DNA of 22,513 bases from Neoechinorhynchus agilis. Its lineage: Eukaryota > Acanthocephala. A model generated the notes under the pieces. That model did not search any database and was not told the origin of the DNA. It worked only from the letters and a program-made list of their open reading frames with translations. Both the position numbers and the translations under genes were made by a program. Position 1 is the first letter of the stretch. Each line of letters starts with the position of its first letter. Of this stretch, positions 1 through 11,046 are shown piece after piece. The stretch spans positions 1 through 22,513 of the forward strand of contig JBMGUZ010000045.1 in NCBI GenBank assembly GCA_051530055.1. Reading direction: 5' to 3'.

Positions 1-334
1 TTGACGAAAATTAACAGCAAGAATATTGCATAAAACGCTTTTTTACCCTTGAGTTCGAAAACTAAAAATGTCGGTTTTTGCGATTCTTTTTTCTCCGATT
101 TTTAAATTGTTGAAAAATGCACGACTCGCTATCTACATTTTCAATACGATTGAAATTATTGATTTTTTAAATCGCTTATAGAGTTAGATGAAATAGTGAA
201 GGATCACTTAGGCTTATTGTTAGTCATCGACTAATTTGATCGATATCGATCTTTATGATTGCCTTCAAAGTCTTCAAACGAATGGTAATTTATTCACTCA
301 CAATAACTTCAAACTCTCATCCACTTATGAAGAC
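1..334. other. 3' flank of the minus-strand gene, no gene seen
   Basis: AT-rich sequence downstream of the stop codon of the 335-2411 gene. I see no coding region or recognisable repeat. The only likely functional site is a polyadenylation signal at 289-294 on the minus strand. Confidence 0.5.
289..294 (-). terminator. Candidate polyadenylation signal AATAAA
   Basis: The minus strand reads AATAAA here, about 40 bases past the stop codon at 335-337. That is the expected order and spacing for the 3' end of the gene upstream. The hexamer is common in AT-rich DNA, so its position is the main support. Confidence 0.45.
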
Positions 335-2411
335 TTAAAGTGGAGTCAGAGCGTTCCAGTCCGCTGGCGTTACATAGAGTCCACTGCCTATAATTTTTTA
401 ACGTTTGAAGAATTGTGCTATAATAGTAAAAATTACCTGGGCTACTGCCTACTGGAGTATTCCCCATTGTTGCATTTAAATTAGTAATCCTTATGAGTTG
501 ATTTTTAAAAACTGCCTGTAATGCATCTTGTCTTTCCTTAAACGAAGTGAGAGAAGTATTATAATAGACGTTCATTGTGATGTCCGTCGTTAGTCTAAAA
601 TCACAATGGGTAAAGTCTTTTCCCGGTTCCCTTACCCTGCATCTGGTTTATTATATACGACGTTTCCGACTGCGTAAGGTACGGTTTGAGTGTTATTTTT
701 ATTCATTCCTCTTAGAATTTCCACAATCTGTTAAGTTGATTAATTTCGTGATGATGTTGAATTAAAATAAATGCTTACTCTATTTTGGACATCCACTTGT
801 GCTGGGGCGGTGTTGCCGGTTTCTGCTGGACATTTAACATCGCAAGTTATTTTCAACGTCAACGGTATTTCTAAATCAACATTAATGTATTGCCCGAAAC
901 ATTTTTTCATTACGTGTTCGTACTAATAACGATTTTGCTTCTAGCATGGTTTGAGCTTCCTGTACAGTCAATTCCGTAGCTAAAAACCAACGCGGATTCT
1001 TATTTGGTCTCGACACCTAATCTTACTGTTTTCTAAGACGAAATTCATGCCCGCAACGTTCATTAGAGGTTTGGGTTGATAATTCGCAGCGGCCTGAACG
1101 AATTGAGATGCGAACCGTCCATTCAGCGAAGTTCGTATGACATCGACTCTCTATAACACGAGATCCTTAAAATTGAGAGTAGGTGTCTTAAGGCAGCAAG
1201 CAATGTTGAATTGCAATCCAAACATCCACGATGGTGAAGGGTTCTTAATTTGATTGTTAATGCTGTACCAGCTGCATTGATTGTCGGCGCAGTGCCAATA
1301 TAGTTTATGAAGATTACAGATTGATTGGAAATTGTCTCACCACTCACATAAGCATTCAGCTATTCGTCGAATTTTGAATTTCCATTAAACTTTTCAAAAA
1401 TAACTTACATCGTGAATGATTTGATTCACTTGGTTTCCCACCACCGCCGGAGTTAAAGAACCGGCAGGGCCATCCAGAGTTATTGTAGCCTGTTTCCAGT
1501 CAGCCACTATTTTTAGATGATTTTCCTGAACATTAAACAGTCAATGACTTACCCAACGGTAGAAGACTGGTTGACAGTGGTAGCTGATTTCTCTCCGCAG
1601 TGATATTTGCCAAAGTTCCAGCGCTTGATTCGGTTTCTGTTTAGCTCGATAATACAGAATTTGATTATCCATTCGAGTTACTTACCAGTACCGAGATTAA
1701 CGGTTGCATTATCCACTACAACAATACCCGTGCCAATACTGATGGTCAGATTTTTAAAGGCATTCGCTAAAAGCGTTTGTCGCCCTATTGTGCAATTATC
1801 CGAACATCTTCTTTGAAAATAGACTATAAAGCTCATGGTGACTCTGAAAAGAATATGATAAGGTTATTGAGTTTTAAACTACCGAATACAAACTTCAACA
1901 TTCTACCGCTTATACTTTGAATTGGTGGTACTTCTAACACACGTAGAAAAAACGGAAATCTTCCCAATTGGCGTAAACCTCTTATTAATCTCGCGTTAAT
2001 CTAAAAATTAACATTTTCGTTGATTACAAGAAAAAGACTAACGTCGTCTTGCAGGATCCTTCTATTAATAGTGTCCCCCACTCTTGCATCTCCTGAAAGT
2101 ATCCTCGCATTAAGAACTGCATCTCCTCTCGTTTCTGCACTTTTTCGTAAAACATCACCAAATAAAAAAATACGAACCGAAAAGTGTCGGAGCTACGAAT
2201 CCATTGTTAGTACTATTTCCCCGATTTCTAAATGCCAATCCAATACCGACACCCGCTATGATTACTACCAGAGCGAGTGATATCAATCCAATGATTGTAA
2301 CCAACACTGGCGTGACTCTGTAAGGTGATTGGTTGCAGTGAAAAAAAGATTTTTTGGAGATACAAACATTGCCGAAGACTTTTTACGTTTGCTTTCCATC
2401 GGGTTCTCCAT
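335..2411 (-). CDS. 14-exon gene for a membrane-anchored protein of unknown family (copy A)
   Basis: Predicted complement join 335..387, 437..594, 636..727, 779..870, 914..979, 1027..1146, 1224..1359, 1409..1506, 1553..1636, 1686..1843, 1916..1959, 2043..2139, 2174..2315, 2387..2411. Every intron is GT-AG (34-83 bp, mostly 41-51) and every phase fits, giving 454 codons with no stop. Residues about 12-37 are one hydrophobic segment (VTIIGLISLALVVIIAG), a likely signal anchor. The rest has many N-x-S/T sequons, as expected outside the cell. From residue 103 about five modules follow, each a hydrophobic strand then an amphipathic helix: SFIVYF..IGRQTLLANAF; ATITL..VVGNQVNQIIHD; LTIKL..DVIRTSLNGRF; LTLKITCDV..VDVQNRIVEIL; ITMNVYY..ERQDALQAVF. 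I do not recognise the family and assign no function. Weak points are the first exon (acceptor cagAG|TC is needed), exon 4, and the donor of intron 8 (1223 or 1229; both keep phase). Confidence 0.7.
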
Positions 2412-2897
2412 CTTAAGATTTGAAAAATTTATTTCTTAAGTTTAAACCTTTACCATTTTTATACCATTAGTGATTCACATTAATGAAGAATGATACATCC
2501 TTTAAGAAGTTCTTGGAGTGCATTTGCGTTGGAAAAGCACTCATCTATACAAGGGCTTAAGACTTTTTTTTGCTTAACGAATGAGATCACCTTTTCTTAG
2601 GGAATTGTCATCCCCTTGTAAAAGTGTGCCCATGATCTGAATCAGAATTTTGTGTATGATGAATATCTCGGTTTAGAAGTCATATAGAAAGAAAGTTTGA
2701 AGCCTTGGAAAGTTATGGATTTCATGAGGAATCAGTAATCGACAGTTAAACCAAAAATGAGACAAGACATTCGTCGTTATTATGAAAATATCTGGACACA
2801 CACATGAAAAAATGAAAGCAAAATAAAACTTCACATAAGATAAAAATATCGAGATAGCATTTATGTTTAAAATATTACACATTCCAGTCTTATAACT
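954..2897. repeat. Segmental duplication, copy A
   Basis: This block matches 11610-13499 in the same orientation, by eye at roughly nine bases in ten. It covers exon 1 to the start of exon 10 of the minus-strand gene, all introns between, and about 490 bp of upstream flank. Introns are retained, so the duplication was at DNA level and not through mRNA. The match begins inside exon 10 (agcttcc then tacagtcaattccgtagct) and ends at ttataact. Confidence 0.9.
2826..2852. repeat. 27-base motif, first copy
   Basis: The motif starts AAACTTC and ends GATAAAAATATCGA. It recurs at 3015-3041 with 25 of 27 bases the same, and at 13426-13452. The copy at 3015 lies outside the segmental duplication, so it is a separate repetition. 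Confidence 0.6.
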
Positions 2898-3014
2898 ATG
2901 CATTTAATTGTTCTAAGTTCTAAAAATAAACGACTTTTTTGCATGATCGTGGTGGAGAGGATATATTTGGTGGACAAATAAAACTATTAAGGAAAAACGA
3001 CGCCGTCATAAACT

Positions 3015-3041
3015 AAACTTCGCTTAAGATAAAAATATCGA
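3015..3041. repeat. 27-base motif, second copy outside the duplication
   Basis: It differs from the copy at 2826-2852 at two bases and has the same length. It is about 600 bases upstream of the copy A start codon. A regulatory element or a small dispersed repeat are both possible. Confidence 0.6.
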
Positions 3042-3184
3042 CAAGATTCTCGTACTTCTTGAAAAGCATGATCGTGCTTCGGATACCACTCCCAGAATTT
3101 TCCTCCCAACTCCAAATTTTCTTCCCCATTTTCAAAATTCTCTTCCAAACCATAATCTACTAGATTACTCGTGGCCTCCTTCCT

Positions 3185-5175
3185 AAACTAGATGAAATTT
3201 CACTCATTTTATCTACCTCAAAAGCTGCCGTAGTCATTTTCGCAGAAATGGCCATCCTTCCCAGGTACTCTTCCTACCATGCATACCGGGAGGATCGTCC
3301 AGGAGGGGGTCTCAATTTACGTACGGCAATCGCTACCATACTTTTTATCTCTCATAGGATCTCTACAAAACTCCGATCTAGAATTCATCGCAGTCCATTT
3401 CATAGCTCCTCTGAAAAACGGCCTTAGAGAATTCACCATTGTTGGCGTCCATCGTGCAGGAGACTTCAATAATCTATTTCCGCTTCTGCCCTTCTCCGAG
3501 TTGCGTCAACTTATTGATTTCCCAACTCGTCTTGACGCTCACTTCGGAAAGGTGTTCATAAATATCGACGCCTACTCATCCGCCTCTAAACTTCCTCCCC
3601 CCGCCAACTCTGACCACTCTTCTGCTCTTTGCACACCCTCCACCCCACCTCAGCGTATAAATCAACCCGTTTAACCGTCTGGGATAAACGTGATCATTAC
3701 ATCAAAAATTTTATAAAATTGTTCAACTCTAATATTCGCTCCCTAACTTCGACTATTCCCAAGAAATTCATTGAGATCTTCAACTCGGATTCACCATGGA
3801 TAACCCCCATTTGAAACTTCTTACAAGGCAAGCTTCTAAAGCCCATCGCAATAACTCTCCAGACCTTACCCGTTTACAAAAAGCACTAACTAACAAAATA
3901 CTTATCGCCCGCAAAAACTTTTCCTCTAAAATCCATTCGGGTGGCAATTCAACATGGTGGCGGGCCGTCAATTACTCCCTTGGTCTACGCAACGCGGATC
4001 CCTTCCCTAATTTGACCTACGCTGCATTAAAACAGATTTTGGATTCCATTAATCAGAACCTCTACCTTGACTCAATTTACAGTCACTGGTCCACATCAGA
4101 CACCACACAATCTATCACGTCCACACCTGAAACTTTTGTCAACTCGCCGATACTCCCATTAGTTTCATCATATGAAGTATTACAGCATCTCAAGAAATTA
4201 CCTCTAAATTCGTCCTCTCAATCCGAAATCCCAAACTGGGCTCTTCGCTACATCATCCCCGAACTCATCTACCCTCTTACCCACATTATAAACCTCAGCT
4301 TTTTATATGGTATCTACCCTCACGCCTGAAAACTGCTGAAGTTATCCTTCTTCCAAAAAAGACACCCTATTTCCGCCAAATTATTTCGTCCAATATCCAT
4401 TCTACCCGCTCTTTCAAAATTGATCGAAAAATGTTTTAAATCTCGCTTTCTTTGCCTTCTCAACCAAAAGTTATCGCCCCTACAATTTGGCTTCCGGCCC
4501 AGATTTTCTGCAACCGATGCCCTACTTTGCATTTATGACACGTTTCTACGTAACCCCGATAATAATCCCTACCAAATCACCCGTCTCATTCAACTGGATT
4601 TATCGAAAGCATTCGACTCCGTAGACCATTCACTCCTTCTCCGGACCTGTGGCATATCCGCTGGCTCAAATCTTATCTTCACAATCGCAAACAATACATT
4701 CATTGCCTTTCTACATCTACTATCAGCTTATCCCTCACCAAAGGCGTACCTCAAGGTGCTGTGCTGTCACCACTTCTCTTTAATATTTTCCTAAACGACA
4801 TCAAAACTCTCTCCTCTCACTCTAAACTCTTTTTAAATGTCGACGAGCTCACCCTCATCACTCAATAACCACCCCACCTCTATCTCTCCTTAACATCTAA
4901 CGAAATCAACAACATGAAAGATTTCTGCACCAATCACAAACTCCACCTGAATTCCTCTAAATGCTTCGAAATGAACCCTTCATTCTCCAGCAACCCCGCA
5001 TCCTCGCCCGATCTTCTAACTGACATCGTACGAGTAACCTAACTAAGAATTCTAGGCCTCCAATTTCAATCAAACTTGAAATGGGACTCGTACATCACTC
5101 TCCCTAAAGCACAACACCTTTAAAATTTATCTCCTCGAACACCTCCGACATTTAGGAATCCCTTCACCCGATCTC
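3185..5175 (+). mobile_element. LINE 1: non-LTR retrotransposon, decayed
   Basis: Encodes an APE-type endonuclease then a reverse transcriptase, as in non-LTR elements that nick target DNA and copy their RNA there. The endonuclease runs from about 3185 (KLDEISLILS) through EGVSIYVRQSLP, GDFN and SDHS near 3615. Frames change near 3300 and 3660. A linker reaches the RT, where IPNWALRYIIPELIYPLTHI marks the N-terminal region (about 4230) and LIQLDLSKAFDSVDHSLLL the first catalytic block (about 4590-4640). GVPQGAVLSPLLFN follows in another frame near 4750. The usual FLYADDLT block reads FLNVDELT near 4836-4847, so the catalytic pair is lost. Sequence stops mid-thumb at about 5170, where a Gypsy fossil begins. 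It is the same family as LINE 2, and the clade is not assigned. Confidence 0.85.
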
Positions 5176-6580
5176 TAGAAATTTTATTTGGTGTTCCATT
5201 GAAGGCGATTGTTAAGGATATTTCTGTATTCTTAACCGAAGCGGTCGAACAGTCAAAAATCGAATTATGTTTAGTTAACAACTGTTCGATTGTGGAAACA
5301 GCGGATTCTCTTTCTGTTTCAACCTGCTGGTAGAGTAAGCTACGGCATACATAATTCGGCCAATGAATTTCAAAAGCGTTGATTCAAGGGCGTCCGAATA
5401 AACTGTACCTGCCGTTTCGTACGACCATAACTTCTAATCGTTCTTGTCTTGTTCTAGAAAATCACATTGATCTCGCATTTTCCCAGCGTATGCAAACGAT
5501 TGTCACCATACGACCGCAAGGGTTTAACAGAAGTCGGCTGCCCTATTCTACGCCAATCGATCATTTCAATACGAATACACTGCGCGCCGGTATCATATTC
5601 CTCTGTGATTGTGATTCCATCTTTTTTGGATATCTATTTTGGGAATATGATCCTGTCCTTCCGCTGTGTCGTGCACATCAGTTATCGCATTCAGCTCTTC
5701 CAGTTGATCTGTAGAATTCCGCCATTGACAGCATGATCAAAAATGGCCCAGACGCTGACAATTGAAACACTTTTTATCTCTAGCTGGACAGTTCTGTTGG
5801 TTGTGTTCGAGTCCTTTCTTCCACGACGTCCTTTCCCATATTTTACCTTCCGATGGGGTTCATTCCGTCGCTGTGGCATCTCATCAAGTTCGAGATGCTC
5901 ACTCTTAAGTATATCTTGCTGCACTCCGGCTGAGTTTATCAGGGGTCCTCGACCCACATTCCTTTCCTTCCATGACGTATCTTTCAACGTTTCGAAAGTC
6001 TCACATATTTCGATCACATCGTTCAAGGAAGGTGCTGCCATTTCGAGAATTTGATTCCTAAATACTTCATGTGGCGTTCTAATAACTATTTGATCCTTGA
6101 TGCGGTCATCGATTGCTTTGCCCATTTGAGCTTTTCATCGTAAATTTGCGATCCAGGAAGCATACGCTTGACCACTTTTCATTTTGCACTGATGCAAAAT
6201 GTTCCGCAACGAACTGAATTGGTCGCGTATAGTGAGCGTCCAGGAGCTCTATTAGCTCTTTGTATGTGTACTCATTTAACTCTTCGCCAGCGCAGAGACT
6301 CGCTATCAAGTGATACGTTGTCGGACCAACCCAAGAGAGAAACGTGTCCCTCATCATCACTTAACCGCAGACAGCTTGTGCCGCAGAATGAAAAAAAACT
6401 GTTGTTTGTAGCTTCGCCAATTTCCTTTTTCCTCGTGAAAAAAGACGAAAAACCGCTTCTCGAATATTATCCTTCTCGACAACTCCTCTAGGATCGTCCC
6501 GCGTTAGCAACTGCTACAATAGTTGCTGCTGCTTTAGAATATCGGATCGATATTTGGCGCGAATCATACAGTTCATAATC
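5176..6580 (-). mobile_element. Gypsy-type LTR retrotransposon fossil (gag, protease, start of pol)
   Basis: Read on the minus strand, this holds the front half of a Ty3/Gypsy element. A glutamine-rich Gag N-terminus lies near 6500-6575. The Gag core carries FLSWVGPTTYHLIASLC (about 6290-6350) and IVIRTPHEVFRNQILE with VIEICETFETL (about 5990-6090). A CCHC zinc knuckle lies near 5740, an aspartic protease beginning DTGAQ near 5590, and the linker before RT (IEQLLTKHNSIFD) near 5260-5300. RT, RNase H and integrase of this copy are absent. No LTR was identified. It is a broken fossil with several disruptions. Its Gag differs clearly from that of the Gypsy fossil at 7181, so it is another lineage. 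Confidence 0.8.
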
Positions 6581-7180
6581 AAGACGGTTGACAACCACAA
6601 TGTTTTCGCAACCTAGCGTTGTAGCGGAGGGTGGCAAACGGCCGCCCAATTCTCTGAGAATTCCTGCGCCTCCGGTGGTCCGGAGTAGTATTCTCGAAGA
6701 CAAATAACCCAAACCCAACTGCCATGCATTCCATGACGATTCTTCTATTTTGGAAGTACCAACTAAGAGATGGCCACATACTGTGGCTATACAATCCAAC
6801 CCGCTACTCCCGAGGGAGGAGCTGTATCGAAGATTCTTGGCTCCATGCCTTAAAACGTTCAAGGACGACGTGGATAGAATTTCCTCGACTACCTATTTCG
6901 GTGGGAGGTTGAGAGTTTTGTTTATGGGCCAACGTTTCGTCGAAGGATTTATGGAATTCACGAGAAAAAATTGCGATCTCTCCAGTGTTGTAATTACCGA
7001 CTCCAACTACCAGTCAACCTTTATGGTCTGGTTGTAGTGATATCTAACAATTCTACCGCGCCTTCATATCCACCGTTTGATTCGCACTTCGCGACCTTGC
7101 ACTTTTGCACAATAAAACCTCTAAGGTTTCTATATTATTCTCAACAATTTAATGTGCAAAAAAGCCACCTTTGGTCAATA
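6581..7180. other. 600 bases without a recognised gene; LTR-like start near 7033
   Basis: This lies between two Gypsy fossils that point away from each other, so it may hold their leader and LTR sequences. At 7033 the plus strand reads TGTAGTGATATCTAAC, a typical Gypsy LTR opening. AATAAA follows at 7111-7116, and a possible LTR end (CTCAACA) lies near 7150, just before Gag. I found no second copy, so the LTR is only a candidate. Open frames on both strands across 6488-6912 match nothing I know. Confidence 0.35.
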
Positions 7181-10100
7181 ATGGCAGAAAACTCTCCAAC
7201 GTCATACACCTCGTCGAGAACAGATGATTCCTCGAGGATCTTCAAGGAAACGTTTCGACCGGAACGGTTTGACATCTTGCCACATGAATCCGGATCAGAA
7301 AAACATTACAGGTTGTGGAAACGAAACTTCCAGTTCGTCTCTAATCAACCTTCTAATAAACATATTGACAAACTGGAACTACGCTTCCTGTCTGTTGGCA
7401 GTAGCGTCTATGAACTACTTGAAGATAGCAAGTCGAATGATGAAGCTATGAACACTCTGGGAAAGTTGTATGTGCGAAAGCCAAACAAAATCCTGGCTCG
7501 ACATCTATTGACGATGCGTAAGCAAAACGACGACGAGGATATCAGCTGATTCATACAAGCCTTGTGCTTGTTGGCCCGAGATTGCGTATTGGAAAATGTA
7601 TCAGCTGAACAATATCGCAACGATGCGATAAGGGATGCTTTTATATCCTTATTAGAATCCGACTCGATCCGTCAACGTTTGTTAGAAAATGAAAATCTGG
7701 ATTTGGATAGAGCTCTTCAACTCGCAAAATCCCTACAAATCTCTTACGAAGGACAAGAACAATACAACCGTCGTTCCGAAGTGTCGATCAATGCGGTGCC
7801 TTCCGAAACTGATTGCTATGTCAGAAATATTGAGGAGGCAGAGATGAGCGCTGCTCTCAATCGCCGGGCAAGTTCTCCCCAAAGAAAATGTTTCTTCGGT
7901 GGGAATAAAAACCACTATAGAAATCAATGTCCTGCGAGAAACGCTTCACCAAAGTTTGCAGATCCTCCAGAAATCGCGCTAAATCCATCAATGAACTTTC
8001 CGCTGTATGTCCGAGCACCGCAATTCACGCAGGAGCTTCTCTCATGAAGGTGATGATAAGCATAGGTTCGATACAGCTATCGGCTCTCATCGATACCGGA
8101 AGTTTTCTAAACTTTATTAACAAACGACTAGCCGATAGACTCGGAATACCTTACTCCCAGGTGAATCTGACTGTTAACTTGGCTGCTGGAAGTTCGACTC
8201 GAAAAATTTCTGGTGAAAGCTGAATCGATTTCAAATGCGGGCAGATCGACTACTCGGACATCTCCATCTTCGTCATCAGCGAACTCTGCATCGACGTAAT
8301 ATTAGGACTGCCCTTTCTGCTCCTTCACGAACGCTTAACAATCACCTCAAACGGCAAATTGTCCGAATTCAAGGTTCCAGTGGCCGCCACTTGTCTAATT
8401 ATTCCAGCTCCCCTCGACTATTCTCAAACTTGAAAGAGAAGTGCCACCCGATTGCGACTAAGAGCAGATCTTATAGCTTATCCGATCAGGCGTTTATTCG
8501 TTCCGAGATCGCCAGGATGCTGGAAGGAAATATTATTGAGGAATCTTCCTCCCCTTGGAGAGCTCAGATTGTCGTCATCAAAAGGGATAATGGAAAACGA
8601 AGACTTGTCGTTGACTCATAAACAAGTTTACTTACTTGGACGCATATCCCCTCGCTAAAATTTCGGACCTCGCAAACGCGATCGCTCAGTACAAAGTTTT
8701 TAGCCAACTAGATCTTAAGAATGCATATTATCAGATCGATATTCTATCGGAGGAACGAAGATACAGCGCTTTTGAAGCCAATCGAAAGCTTTATCAGTTC
8801 AAGAGAATACCCATGGGTGTAACTAATGGTGTTGCAGCTTTCCAAAGGTACATGAATTCAATTATTGAGGCCTCGGGGCTCGTGGGAACGTTCTCTTATC
8901 TTGACGATATAATTGTATGTGGAATGAACAAAGTCGAGCACGACGCGAATCTACATCGTTTCCGCCCTAATATGGCTTCCTTAGGATTAATGGTGAATGA
9001 AACAAAGTCGAAGTTTGGTCTTGATGTGATAAATGTACTCGGATACGAAATTGGCCATAACGTTTTAAAACCAGATCCAATGAGACTGAAAGCCCTATTA
9101 AGCATAGTAGTGCCTCGAGACTAAGTTAGTTTACAGCGTCTCATTGGATTTTTTTGCCTACTACAGTAGGTGGATATCTAAGTATTCAGAAAAGCTCAGA
9201 CCGCTTTTAAGGCCGGACATCTCCTTCCCGCTCGATAAAGACTCCATCGCCGCAATCGAAGAGCTGAAAACCGACATCAAACGGTCTGCGGTAGCGGCCA
9301 TTAACGAAGACAAAGACTTCATATTAGAAGTAGACGCCTCAGAAAATTCGATAGGAAATACGTTGTTCCAAGACGACAGACCAGTTGCCTTCTTTTCGCG
9401 AAGTCTAACTAAACACGAGAAGCGGTACCAGATCGTTGAAAAGGATGCCTTATCCTTAGTAAACGCTGTCAAACACTGGAGGAACTACTTAGTCCCTCGT
9501 CATTTCCGAGTTATCACTGATCAGCGATTGATGTCCTTCGTAAAGAAACAGTCGCATGGGGAAAAATACGGAACGAGCGGATATTGAGATGGAAACTCGA
9601 ACTCTCGAACTATTCTTACGACGTTTCTTAGCGCCCTAGCGCTCAAAATATCTCAGCCGATTTAATGTCGAGAGAAGTCTGCGCTGTCAGTCGATCTCGA
9701 ACGTCTTAACCGAATTCACCGCCATCTAGGCCTTCCCTGTCAAACACGGATGTTACACTATATCAGAACTGACCATCCCGCTTACACTATCGATGACATT
9801 CGTCGAATCACCACAAAATGTCCCACATGTTGCCGCATCAAACCTCGATTCTTTGAACCTGATTCAAAGTTCCAATTAGTCAGAGCAACGACGCCTTTTG
9901 AGAGGTTATCTATGGACTTTAAAGGTCCGCTACCAGTGGCTAAAGGAGGTTATCGTTACTTGTTCGTCGCTATAGATGAATACTCACGATACCCCTTTGC
10001 TTTACCGATACCGTCATGCATTGTCTCGATCAAATATTTTCACTGTTCGGAAATCCTGCGTATGCTCACTCGGATCGAAAAACAAGTTTTATGTCAAAGG

Positions 10101-10620
10101 AATTACGTCGATGGCTGGAGACAAGACGGATATGCACGAGTCACTCAACACCTTTCCACCCACAAGGGAATTCTCAATGCGAAAGACTTAATGGAACCTT
10201 ATGGAGAACTATTCGATTATTGCTCGACGACAAAGGTCTACAAATATCGTATTGGCCCATGGCACTAGGAGAATCACTATCTGCCATCCGTTCTTTGTTA
10301 TGCACCTCCACTTGGACCACGCCACGCTGCAGAATGTTTTCCCATGAAAGAAGATCCACGGTCCCGTTGCAGCTACCTGCTTGGTTGACGAATGGAGAGC
10401 ATGCTATATTGAAAAGCATGACACGAGAGAGTAAATTCGAAAGTGAGGTAGTATTCAATCGTCGAATTGCCTAACGGAAAACGTTCCACTGTTAACAGTC
10501 ATCAGATGGCACCCCGCGAGGAGGACGAAAGTTCAGAAAGTCAAAATAACGGAGACTCGGAAAGCAAAAGGACTTTGATTCAGCGTTCAAGGTCGTCTAC
10601 TAAATTTCACGGCTGTCAAA
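7181..10620 (+). mobile_element. Gypsy-type LTR retrotransposon fossil, nearly full length internally
   Basis: All parts of a Ty3/Gypsy element occur in order. Gag spans about 7181-8045, with a zinc-knuckle-like stretch near 7890. Protease has ALIDTGSFLNFINKRL near 8075-8120. Reverse transcriptase spans about 8440-9120, with VFSQLDLKNAYYQI and the catalytic FSYLDDIIV. RNase H has FILEVDASENSIGNTLF near 9320-9370. Integrase spans about 9750-10460, with a CPTC pair, LSMDFKGPLP and FHPQGNSQCERLNGT. A C-terminal tail (PNGKRSTVNSHQMAP) lies near 10470-10515. It is broken in roughly six to eight places and no 3' LTR was found, so it is old and inactive. It resembles the copy at 14640 but is not identical to it. 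Confidence 0.9.
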
Positions 10621-10689
10621 CGATGCAATTCGCGTTTGCACTTCGACCAATGGGGAGCCATCCACGGATAGGCCTCCTTAGTCAACTCG

Positions 10690-11046
10690 AGAGGACCTCT
10701 TGGAGAAGAAGCTGAAGGAATTTTCGGACAAGGTGCTTCACATGGTCGACCTCCGTATTTTTACCGCAATACAGGGATTGGAGCGCAGAATATCTGCCCC
10801 GACTGAATGTGGTTTCTCTTGGATCTGTCGTTGAAAAGTCACCCTGTAAGCGTGGTCGTTTTCGGTCACCTGAATGTCAGCAGAATGCCGCCGTCAACAT
10901 GGACAACTCTGAGGAACTCGTTCGGGACATTATTGAAAAACAGACGCAAGTTTGTGCAGAGGGGTTCATAATCTTATTGAAGGGCTGGGATGGAACTGAG
11001 AATCGTGCAGTGGAACTCTGGCTTGCTTCTAGGTATTACGCGCCTG
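10690..11046 (+). mobile_element. Possible LINE 5' piece (ORF1 end and ORF2 start)
   Basis: Near 10690-10800 one frame reads as a charged, coiled-coil-like stretch (LLEKKLKEFSDKVLHMV). A second frame is open at 10809-11126. At 10990 an ATG opens MELRIVQWNSGLL, which resembles the start of a LINE ORF2 endonuclease. The resemblance ends at about 11040, where a LINE tail on the opposite strand begins. This is an inference from a short motif, and a Gypsy 3' region is an alternative. Confidence 0.3.

Larger units (their letters stand above)
2412..3184. other. Upstream flank of copy A gene; no gene seen
   Basis: The part to 2897 is shared with 13049-13499 and may hold the promoter of the minus-strand gene. 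I see no clear TATA box or other core element. Beyond 2897 the sequence is AT-rich and unrecognised until LINE coding sequence begins near 3185. It contains two copies of a 27-base motif, listed separately. Confidence 0.5.

Noticed and set aside
335-2411. Possible relation of the modular membrane protein to poxvirus L1-type membrane proteins or another viral surface protein
   Set aside because: Only a loose similarity in spacing of strands and helices. The anchor is at the other end and the gene is split by many introns. Not supportable by eye.
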